This document shows positions 1-6,414 of a stretch of 32,600 nt of DNA, piece by piece. Location of the stretch: positions 1 through 32,600 of the forward strand of contig CAYLZG010000028.1 in assembly GCA_964387985.1 (NCBI GenBank). Direction: 5' to 3'. Numbering within the stretch: the first letter of the stretch is position 1; every line of letters starts with the position of its first letter. The stretch comes from JALOOB01 sp964387985 (GTDB lineage: Bacteria; Chloroflexota; Anaerolineae; CG2-30-64-16). The translations under genes were made by a program, and so were the position numbers. Below the pieces are notes generated by a model that worked only from the letters and a program-made list of their open reading frames with translations, was not told the origin of the DNA and searched no databases.

Positions 1-564
1 CATGCTCTCGCGCGTTGCGGCGAGATCGCGCTCGACGCCGGAGAACTCGGTCTGTCCCTCCTCCGTGATGGCGCGCAGCACGCGGCGGTTCATCTCATCC
101 ACGTAGATGCGGCCGAAGACGTTCACATACTCCGCCTCGATCGGGTCGAGCTCGTTGTGATAAAGCCTGAACACGGCCTGCTCGTTGTTCCGCACGGTGT
201 TATAGGCATCGGTCGGCGGGATGACGATGGCATCGACCTCCTCGTTGCCCAGTGCGCGACGCGCGACGTTCTCATCCGCCGTGATGCCGGAGAAGACCAG
301 CTGCGGGCCGATGGACCTGGCATACTCCTCGACCTGGCGGCGCAGTTCCTCGTTCTCAGGCACGACGAACATGGTGCGCAGCGGCCGGGCCTCATTGCGA
401 TACCCGATTCCGAACAGCAGCAGGATCAGGAACGGGCCGAGCACCAGCGTCAGCACCAGGCGCGGCTGGCGCATGATCTCCACGATCTCCATGATCAGGA
501 ACGAGGACGTGCGGATGAAAATCCGCGCGATGTGATCGAAGAAGCTACGAATTCTGCCGCTCAT
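1..564 (-). CDS. ABC-2 type transporter permease, N-terminal 188 residues (partial)
   Basis: This is the membrane subunit of an ABC exporter. The reading frame starts at an ATG (564-562) and is open to the left edge, so only the N-terminal part is present. Residues 1-30 are cytoplasmic and basic. A hydrophobic segment at about 32-53 (PRLVLTLVLGPFLILLLFG) is the first membrane helix, followed by a long polar extracytoplasmic domain (from about 60 on). This is the usual layout of ABC-2/DrrB-like permeases with a large loop between helices 1 and 2. It overlaps the end of the ATPase gene by 20 bases, so the two are translationally coupled and form one transporter. The substrate cannot be told from the sequence; drugs, lipids or polysaccharides are all possible for this family. 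Confidence 0.85.
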   Translation of the reverse strand, partial: MSGRIRSFFDHIARIFIRTSSFLIMEIVEIMRQPRLVLTLVLGPFLILLLFGIGYRNEARPLRTMFVVPENEELRRQVEEYARSIGPQLVFSGITADENVARRALGNEEVDAIVIPPTDAYNTVRNNEQAVFRLYHNELDPIEAEYVNVFGRIYVDEMNRRVLRAITEEGQTEFSGVERDLAATRESM

Positions 565-1558
565 GGCCCCGCTCCTGCTTCATCAGCTCCACGAACACAT
601 CATCGAACTCCGGGACGTACTCCTGCACTGACGTCACTTCGATCTGCCGCTCGCGGCACCAGTCCACGATCTCCGGGATGGCTGTTGCCGCGTCCTCCAC
701 CTGGATGCGCAACGAAGTATTCGCGACGCGGCTGATAGCCTTGACCCCTTCGACGGTCAGCAGTTGGCCCAACGACGCGGCGTCCAGCCGCGTGTCCGTA
801 GTCAGGTCCACCGAATCCCCTCCGCCCATGGCCCGCCGCCGAAGGCCGTCCGGCGTATCCAGCACGCGCAGATAGCCATCCGACATCACGCCCACCAGGT
901 CACAGTAGATGGCTTCGCCGACATATTGGGTCGTCACAAACAACGTGCGCCCTTCGGCCTGCAGCTGCTTGAAGTGGTCCCAGAACTTGCGCCGCAGGAC
1001 AGGGTCGATGCCGGCGGTCGGCTCATCCAGGAAGAGCACCTCGGGGCTGTGGACGAGCGTCGCCGCCAGGCCCACGCGCCGCGCCATGCCGCCCGAGATC
1101 TGCCGGACCAGCTTATTGCGGTGCTCGGCCAGCTCCACGAACTCCAGCAGCTCCATGAGCCGGTCTTTGCGCCGGAAGTTCATGCCGTAGACCGACGTGA
1201 AGAAGTTCAGGTTCTCCCACACGGTCAGGTCAGGGTTGAGGACCGAGTGCTGGGGCATGTAGCCGATGCGGGCACGCTGGCGCTGGGTGAAGCGGAGCGG
1301 ATGGTTGCCCATCACGGATATGCTGCCGGCGGTCGGCTCGTAGATGCCCGTGAGCAGCCGCACGGTGGTGGTTTTGCCGCAGCCGCTCGGCCCGATGAAG
1401 CCGAACAGGCCGCCGCGCGGCACGGTCAGGTCGATGTCGAAGACGCCGCTGCCGCCGTTGAACTGCTTGGTCAAGCCGCGCGCCACGACCATCGGCGCGG
1501 TGAGTTCCCCAGGCTGGGGCGCCGTGGGTCGATCGGATGAGATGGGTGTCGGGATCAA
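545..1558 (-). CDS. ABC transporter ATP-binding protein (DrrA-like)
   Basis: This is the ATPase subunit that powers the adjacent ABC-2 permease. It contains, in order, a Walker A (GPSGCGKTTT), a signature sequence (ISGGMARR, a variant of LSGGQ), a Walker B (VLFLDEPTAGIDP) and a switch region (TTQYVGEA) in which Gln stands where many ABC ATPases have His. DrrA-type exporters commonly read TTQY here, so I place it in that group. The C-terminal ~90 residues form the extra domain usual for this family. The frame extends to a TTG at 1582. I prefer the TTG at 1558-1556 because AAGGAG lies six bases upstream of it, while the outer TTG has no ribosome site. The first ~20 residues are Pro/Thr-rich and not conserved. 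Confidence 0.9.
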   Translation of the reverse strand: MIPTPISSDRPTAPQPGELTAPMVVARGLTKQFNGGSGVFDIDLTVPRGGLFGFIGPSGCGKTTTVRLLTGIYEPTAGSISVMGNHPLRFTQRQRARIGYMPQHSVLNPDLTVWENLNFFTSVYGMNFRRKDRLMELLEFVELAEHRNKLVRQISGGMARRVGLAATLVHSPEVLFLDEPTAGIDPVLRRKFWDHFKQLQAEGRTLFVTTQYVGEAIYCDLVGVMSDGYLRVLDTPDGLRRRAMGGGDSVDLTTDTRLDAASLGQLLTVEGVKAISRVANTSLRIQVEDAATAIPEIVDWCRERQIEVTSVQEYVPEFDDVFVELMKQERGHERQNS

Positions 1559-1659
1559 CGTGCTCTCCTTCGTGAATGACAACGCCCGCAGATTACAGCA
1601 TGGAAGCGCGCCTGACTTTAGCGCAACCTATGTCCAACGTTAAGGGCATCTTAAAGGGC

Positions 1660-1688
1660 TTGCGCCGGGAGGCCGGAGCCGATACAAT
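1660..1688 (+). promoter_or_regulatory. Promoter-like sequence pointing into the repeat region
   Basis: TTGCGC (1660-1665) and TACAAT (1683-1688) are separated by 17 bases. The -10 box is a 5/6 match and the -35 box only 3/6. It faces rightward into the 1701-1862 repeats, where there is no gene on that strand, so if active it would make a short structured RNA or an antisense RNA to the desaturase. Chance occurrence is quite possible. Confidence 0.25.
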
Positions 1689-1700
1689 GGCGTCGGATCT

Positions 1701-1862
1701 AGGAAGGATGAATAGGACACTGATCTGACTGATTGGACTGATTATGAGGAAGGATGAATAGAACACTGATCTAACTGATCGGACTGATTATCAGGTGGAT
1801 CTACTTATCAGCAAGATAAGGATCATCAGTGTAATCAGTTACATCAGTCAGATCAGTGTTCC
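1701..1862. repeat. Tandem 46-bp repeats plus inverted arm built from a 9-base word
   Basis: Two direct copies of a 46-bp unit (1701-1746 and 1747-1792) begin AGGAAGGATGAATAG and differ at only a few positions. Within each, the word ACTGAT recurs every 9 bases. At about 1824-1862 the complementary word ATCAGT recurs four times at the same 9-base spacing, so the block can fold into a long imperfect hairpin. It fills most of the 330-base gap between the desaturase stop (1888) and the ABC gene start and lies just 3' of the desaturase, where it could act as a transcript end. No protein-coding potential is seen here. Confidence 0.8.
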
Positions 1863-1887
1863 ATTCCATCGCACGAATAGAGTCCGC

Positions 1888-2919
1888 CTACTTCGCAGGC
1901 TGCTGGCCGGTCCGGTACTTGCGGAGGGCCTCCCAGCCGACCAGCTGGCGTGTGGCATCGTCGATCAGGTGGAGGCGGATGCCCTTCAGGCTGTGAAGGA
2001 TGCCCAGCGGGCGGATCTGGAATGCAGGGGTCGAGCGGTAACACTGCTCCAGCCGGTAGTTCGGAATCTTGGGGCTCAGGTGGTGGATGTGGTGGAACCC
2101 GATGTTGCCCGTGAACCACTGGAGCACGCGCGGCAGGCGGTAGAACGAACTGCCTTGCAGCCCTGCGCGCACGAAGCTCCACCGGTCCTTGGTCTCCCAG
2201 TAGACGCCCTCGAACTGGTGCTGGACGTAGAACAGCCAGACACCGGCTGCAGAAGCCAGGATCGCGACCGGCAGCAGCACGGACAGCACGGCCTTCCATC
2301 CGAAGATAAGCATCAGGCCGCCGAACAGGACCAGCAGTCCCAGGTTCGTCAGGTGCACGCTCAACCGCTCGCGGCCTTCCGAGTGCTTGGGGGGGAAGCG
2401 ATGCACGATGAGAAACATGATCGCAGAGCCGATCGTGAAGAGAATCAGCGGCTGGCGCATGATGCGGTAGCCAAGACGAGTGTACCAGGGCGCCGCGAGA
2501 TACTCCTGCACCGTCATGGTCGGCACATCGCCCACGTTGCGCTTGTCGATGTTGCCCGCGGTCGCGTGGTGGATGGCGTGGGCATGGCGCCACTCGAAGA
2601 ATGGGGTGAACGTCGGAACACCGAGCACGGAACCCACGACCTCGTTTGCCTTCTTCGATTTGAAGAACGAGCCGTGACAGCAGTCGTGGAAGATGATGAA
2701 CGTGCGCATCATAAACCCAGCGGTCGGGATCGCGAGCAGAAGCGTCACCCAGTACGGGATGCGGGGGGTCGTGGAGGTCACAGTCCACAGCATCACGCCC
2801 CACAGCGCGATGAAGGGGACGACCGTGTTGATGAGCTGCCAGATGGCCTGCCGCATATCGGCTTTGGCATACGGCGCAACCAGTTTTTGCCAGTTTAGCT
2901 TGTCAGGGTCAAGATTCAT
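1888..2919 (-). CDS. Membrane fatty acid desaturase (343 aa)
   Basis: An integral-membrane di-iron desaturase that introduces a double bond into acyl chains of membrane lipids, using O2 and an electron donor. All three histidine boxes are present: HDCCH (78-82), HAHAIHH (112-118) and HHIHH (276-280). The spacing fits the bacterial delta-12/omega-type branch of the PF00487 family. Hydrophobic stretches at about 28-48, 57-76, 155-173 and 195-232 are the membrane helices. The start is the ATG at 2919-2917, preceded by AGAGGAG at a good distance. An in-frame codon 20 residues further upstream lacks a ribosome site and lies inside the promoter. It is transcribed alone, divergent from mug. Regiospecificity cannot be assigned from sequence. 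Confidence 0.9.
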   Translation of the reverse strand: MNLDPDKLNWQKLVAPYAKADMRQAIWQLINTVVPFIALWGVMLWTVTSTTPRIPYWVTLLLAIPTAGFMMRTFIIFHDCCHGSFFKSKKANEVVGSVLGVPTFTPFFEWRHAHAIHHATAGNIDKRNVGDVPTMTVQEYLAAPWYTRLGYRIMRQPLILFTIGSAIMFLIVHRFPPKHSEGRERLSVHLTNLGLLVLFGGLMLIFGWKAVLSVLLPVAILASAAGVWLFYVQHQFEGVYWETKDRWSFVRAGLQGSSFYRLPRVLQWFTGNIGFHHIHHLSPKIPNYRLEQCYRSTPAFQIRPLGILHSLKGIRLHLIDDATRQLVGWEALRKYRTGQQPAK

Positions 2920-2941
2920 AGGCGTATCTCCTCTTTCCTGC

Positions 2942-2963
2942 ATTGTACCACAAGTGCTATACT
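2942..2963. promoter_or_regulatory. Overlapping divergent extended -10 promoters (desaturase / mug)
   Basis: On the minus strand TGGTACAAT (TACAAT at 2947-2942) is an extended -10 element 23 bases before the desaturase ATG. On the plus strand TGCTATACT (TATACT at 2958-2963) is an extended -10 element facing mug. The two boxes are only ten bases apart, so polymerase bound at one should exclude the other. Neither has a good -35 hexamer, as is usual for extended -10 promoters. Confidence 0.5.
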
Positions 2964-2984
2964 GGCCGAAATGGCGCAAGGCGG

Positions 2985-3058
2985 GAGATTGAAGACTGCA
3001 GATTGGAGATTGAAGATTGGTTGACGTTTGAGGTTCGAAGGTTGCAGGTTGGATGTTG
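2985..3058. repeat. Low-complexity 7-base-period repeat (GATTGRA / AGGTTGN words)
   Basis: The words GATTGAA and GATTGGA recur at about 7-base spacing from 2985 to 3022. This passes into AGGTTC, AGGTTG, AGGTTG and ATGTTG at about the same spacing up to 3058. The stretch lies in the mug leader between the divergent promoters and the mug ribosome site. It does not encode anything recognisable. Confidence 0.6.
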
Positions 3059-3068
3059 AGGGGGAGCC

Positions 3069-3614
3069 ATGAAGGGACCGACCCGGGCCGAGCTGCAGGG
3101 GGCAGCCGGCAGGCAGGTAGCCGATGTGATCGCGCCGGGGCTGCGCGTGCTGTTCTGCGGCATCAATCCGGGGCTGTACTCGGGGTATACCGGCCACCAC
3201 TTTGCGCGGCCCGGCAACCGCTTCTGGCCCACGCTGCACGCGGCCGGGTTTACCCCGCGCCTGCTCAGGCCCGACGAGGAGCGGGAGCTGCTCCGGCACG
3301 GGTACGGCATCACGAACCTGGTCGAGCGGGCGACCGCCACCGCGGCGGAGTTGACCGCCGAGGAACTGGCCGCGGGCGGCGAGCGGCTGGCTGCGAAGGT
3401 GGCGAAATATGCCCCGCGCACCGTGGCCGTCCTGGGGATCAGCGCCTACCGGGCCGCGTTCCGCCGCCCGCAGGCCGCGCTCGGCCTCCAGCCGGAGGGA
3501 CTGGCCGGCGGGGCGCTGTGGGTCTTGCCGAATCCGAGCGGCTTGAACGCGCACTATACCCCCGCGGACCTCGCGCGCGTGTACCGCGAATTCCGGGAGG
3601 TGGGGTGTAAATGA
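3069..3614 (+). CDS. mug: G/U mismatch-specific DNA glycosylase (Mug/TDG family, 181 aa)
   Basis: A base-excision-repair enzyme that removes uracil (and some other damaged pyrimidines) mispaired with guanine. Both family motifs are present: GINPG (31-35), whose Asn positions the catalytic water in Mug, and NPSGLNAHY (155-163), the loop that enters the helix and contacts the opposite guanine. The intervening TGHHFARPGNRFWP (41-54) is also typical. Length is in the normal range for the family. The start at 3069 has a GGGGGAG ribosome site close upstream. It is monocistronic and divergent from the desaturase. It marks the last ordinary chromosomal gene before the defence island. Confidence 0.92.
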   Translation: MKGPTRAELQGAAGRQVADVIAPGLRVLFCGINPGLYSGYTGHHFARPGNRFWPTLHAAGFTPRLLRPDEERELLRHGYGITNLVERATATAAELTAEELAAGGERLAAKVAKYAPRTVAVLGISAYRAAFRRPQAALGLQPEGLAGGALWVLPNPSGLNAHYTPADLARVYREFREVGCK

Positions 3615-3763
3615 TACCTTTGGGCTTCGGTGTTGAGGACTTTGAGCTGCGGCAGGGCCGATATTGAGCTTCAGTACTCTGACTTTGCACTTCAAGACGG
3701 CCGCGGCTTGCCGAGAACTAGAGTTGCCTGAACCGCCCGGTTGTTGATAATCGCTAGCGCAGG

Positions 3764-3818
3764 CATCCTGAGCGGAGTTCCGGCCAGGTTTTCGGCCGGA
3801 ACGCACTCGAAGGAAGCC
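3764..3818. repeat. Hairpin repeat, copy 1 (GCATCCTGAGCGGAG ... CTCGAAGGAAGC)
   Basis: Starts GCATCCTGAGCGGAG, has a perfect 9-bp inner stem GTTCCGGCC/GGCCGGAAC around an 8-base loop, and ends CGCACTCGAAGGAAGC. A second member in the opposite orientation lies at 22033-22084 inside uvrA, with the same outer words but a different, still paired, inner stem (CCCGCC/GGCGGG). The paired change argues for selection on, or spread of, the folded form. Confidence 0.7.
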
Positions 3819-4270
3819 GGAGCAGGTCAGCCAGACCACATCTCGCGGGATCTCGACCGCCACTAAAGTAGCCGTATCTTATCGGGAGTTGACTGAAGGT
3901 TGCTAGCACTTCCTTTCATGTTAGATCAGAGGGACGTGCGCGATTTAGGAGCGAGTCGAGCGCCCGGTCCATCGCGGGTAAGTCCGTCAGCAAGCTTACG
4001 GATCGCTCTAGAACTAGCGGCAGCCTTATGTGTCACTCCCGCGTCGCAGGGCTGCTCCCGCCTTCGCCTGGGTGAAGTCACAACAAGAGTATAAGCACCC
4101 CGGCCATCCACGAAGTCGGGAAAACCGAAATCTGTCGTCAGGCGATTGCGCGCTATCGCGAAGCTTGCCCTATCATTCGAGGCGACGAAGAATGGCCTCG
4201 TCGTCTCGCGCTCCAGTCCCAACACGCTCGCGGCCGCGTTCGCCAATTGCATCTCCAAGTGCGCCGGCCG

Positions 4271-4345
4271 CCGCAGCACCGAGCCGAACAGCGCCAGCGA
4301 CTTCACCCGATGGCACCGACATAGGGCCCGGTCCTCCACCTCCCG
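4271..4345 (-). pseudogene. Remnant of a MNT-type nucleotidyltransferase N-terminus
   Basis: The minus-strand frame reads CRCHRVKSLALFGSVLR. This matches the start of small antitoxin-type nucleotidyltransferases (MntA/MNT domain), where the GS motif is followed by the conserved SDIDLLV. That second motif is absent and the frame continues into unrelated sequence, so at most a broken N-terminal fragment survives. The match is short, so confidence is low. HEPN/MNT toxin-antitoxin genes are common in defence islands, which fits the setting. Confidence 0.3.
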
Positions 4346-4482
4346 AACCCGGATCTTTACCCGGTTCGTATAGTGTCTTTCTCCGTCGAAGCAGAGCAGA
4401 AGTGTGGCACGGCCTGTTCCGACGCCTGGTCTACGTACCGGCTACAACAATAGCGCTCTGAACCTAGATGCCACGCACTACC

Positions 4483-6414
4483 CTAGACTTCCTGGAGGCA
4501 CCAACCACACCTCTCCAACTTCCGCCGCTGATCCACCGTAACATGATCCTGCTGGATGGCAAGACAGAGCAAGTGGGTCGGCCGAGTCATGCCAACATAT
4601 GCCAGCGGCAACCTCGAAAGCACTCGTTTTCCTGGCTTCTTCACCTTTTCAGCGATCAGGTATGGAATAAGCGTCCCAAGGTCATGCTCGAAATAGCAGG
4701 TCTCAAGAACCAAAGTGGCCTGGTGGTTCTGTCCTTTCACGCCGTGTATGGTGTCGATCTCGATCACAATCTCCTGTCCTTCCACCAGGTGGCGGAATCT
4801 GTTGTCTGCGGCGCTCCTTGTCGTGCTATCCACGGTCTCTCCCTTTGCGTCGGACAAAAACTCCTCGGCATCCGTGGTCAGCCTGACTCCCAACAAAGGG
4901 ACCAGCACCTGCCGAACCTGGGTGGCGCATGCGACCCAATCTATGTCGCGGTTTGCAGTCAGGATTTGCAGCCAATCGACCATTTGTTTCCGGAGGGCTG
5001 ACTGCGATTGGGAGCGAGATGCACCTCCAGCTGCGCCGAGAATCAGTGACGCTGAATACGGTTGACTGCTCTTCGGTTCCGGACGGCTGCCATTTCGCCT
5101 TAACAATTCGAGCAGGCCATTAGTCAGGTAGTCCAGAGCACCTCCGCAGTTTCCTGTCTCAACCAGTATCCGCTGAGCCAAGCCGAAGTGATCGCGCAAG
5201 TACGGCATTCTACCGGTGACGTTCCGCCGTCGCTGAAAGGTGGGCCAGTAACTGGCGATAGTGAGTTTTGTGGGATCGGCATTCGGCTTCCCCACAGCAC
5301 CTACGGCCTTGAAAGGACCTTGCTTGAGTCTTTCGGAAGCGACCAACTTCGCAAACGCAGGCAGAACGTTCCGAACCGAATTCTGGCTAAAGAGAAAGAT
5401 CGTATGCCGACAGCATGGACGTGTCGAGTTGCCGACCAGGGTCTGTGGAGTTGCACACACGTTCTGGCTAAGTTTTGCAATGGACTCGCTGAGTCTGTGC
5501 GAGCTACTCACCTGGAGTGGCGCCACAGGTTGCCAACCGGGTTGTTCTTCGGAATACTCCGCACTGCTGTATATCGTCTGGTTCTGATCACCGAAGCACT
5601 GGAGCATGGCTCCACTGCTAAGGACGGCGCGCACTACTTCCCACTGGTACCCGCTCGTATCCTGCATCTCATCGATGAATACCCATGGGAAACGCCTGGC
5701 AAACCACTGCGCCAAGCGAGGGAATTGGTCAATGTACCACTTTGCCCAGCAGAATGCATCATAGTAGGCGATGCAGCCGTCCCGAGTTATCTCATCCTTG
5801 AGCCTCTTCACGTCCTGGAATGTAGGAGTGCCCGCACCAGCCGGAAACGGTCTTTCCCTCCCGTTGTCATATGTGCAGATGTTCTGCACGTGGAAGGTAT
5901 AGCGGACGTTACGAAGTAAGCGACCGCCATCCCCGTCGATATTCTTCCTCTCTTGGTTGAGTGCGAATTGGGTTTTGCGGGAAAGCGACCTAAATCGACC
6001 ATACGCAACCCGACCGTAGGTATCGTCATCGATGGCCCACGGCCGAGCCCCAAATTGGAGAGCAAGTGCTGGGATCGCAAGAAACTGGTCAACAAACGCC
6101 TGAATCGTACCGATGAAATGCGGGTAGCAGAAGAGTGTATCTGTGTACGCGCCGAGCGACCGCTCGATCTCGATCCGAGCAGCGTTGGTATGTGAAAGCA
6201 CGCAGATACCTTCGTGCCGACTAACGATCTTTGGCACCAAGATGGCAAGCTTTGCGACGAGCAGCGTGGTCTTGCCGCTTCCAGGACATGCCTGCACGTC
6301 GCATGAACACATAGTCCTCAGGACTGACTTCCGCTCCTCGTCGGAAAAGTCTCGGTTCATCAGTCTACCGACAGCGGCGATATCCTCATCTAGGACCTCA
6401 ATTTGGGAGGCCAT
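4483..6414 (-). CDS. gajB: UvrD-like SF1 helicase, Gabija GajB-like (643 aa)
   Basis: A superfamily-1 helicase that in Gabija systems partners the OLD-type nuclease GajA. Motifs are in order: Walker A ACPGSGKTT (42-50), motif II FIDEMQD (246-252), motif III GDQNQTIY (275-282), motif IV SSSHRLSE (303-310), motif V IDTIHGVKGQNH (553-564) and motif VI LAYVGMTRP (604-612), a variant of the usual YVALTRA. It is longer than the Bacillus cereus GajB (about 494 residues); the extra length falls mainly between motifs IV and V. The start at ATG 6414-6412 has GGAGG six bases upstream and overlaps the nuclease gene by 17 bases. Frame continues upstream of this ATG but lies wholly inside the nuclease gene. 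GC content is visibly lower than the flanking housekeeping genes, suggesting transfer. Gabija assignment rests on the gene pair and could be a related class-2 OLD/UvrD system. Confidence 0.8.
   Translation of the reverse strand: MASQIEVLDEDIAAVGRLMNRDFSDEERKSVLRTMCSCDVQACPGSGKTTLLVAKLAILVPKIVSRHEGICVLSHTNAARIEIERSLGAYTDTLFCYPHFIGTIQAFVDQFLAIPALALQFGARPWAIDDDTYGRVAYGRFRSLSRKTQFALNQERKNIDGDGGRLLRNVRYTFHVQNICTYDNGRERPFPAGAGTPTFQDVKRLKDEITRDGCIAYYDAFCWAKWYIDQFPRLAQWFARRFPWVFIDEMQDTSGYQWEVVRAVLSSGAMLQCFGDQNQTIYSSAEYSEEQPGWQPVAPLQVSSSHRLSESIAKLSQNVCATPQTLVGNSTRPCCRHTIFLFSQNSVRNVLPAFAKLVASERLKQGPFKAVGAVGKPNADPTKLTIASYWPTFQRRRNVTGRMPYLRDHFGLAQRILVETGNCGGALDYLTNGLLELLRRNGSRPEPKSSQPYSASLILGAAGGASRSQSQSALRKQMVDWLQILTANRDIDWVACATQVRQVLVPLLGVRLTTDAEEFLSDAKGETVDSTTRSAADNRFRHLVEGQEIVIEIDTIHGVKGQNHQATLVLETCYFEHDLGTLIPYLIAEKVKKPGKRVLSRLPLAYVGMTRPTHLLCLAIQQDHVTVDQRRKLERCGWCLQEV

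Larger units (their letters stand above)
3615..4482. other. 868-base stretch without an intact gene (left edge of island)
   Basis: No reading frame here looks like a functional gene. The part 3625-3700 contains word-like, AT-richer sequence resembling the low-complexity repeat before mug. A 55-bp hairpin repeat sits at 3764-3818. From about 3930 the composition changes, and a minus-strand remnant of a nucleotidyltransferase is visible near 4271-4345. The stretch looks like a junction where foreign DNA was inserted and has decayed. Confidence 0.6.

Noticed and set aside
545..1558. Gln in place of the switch His in the ABC ATPase as a sign of inactivity
   Set aside because: DrrA-type exporters commonly read TTQY at this place.
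4006..4020. GCTCTAGAACTAG matches a common cloning-vector polylinker
   Set aside because: The identity ends after 13 bases and the neighbouring polylinker sites are missing, so vector contamination is not supported.
4070..4100. GGGTGAAGTCACAACAAG resembles the conserved 3' end of 16S rRNA
   Set aside because: Only a short stretch matches, with a mismatch in the core, and neither the bases before it nor the anti-Shine-Dalgarno sequence after it are present.
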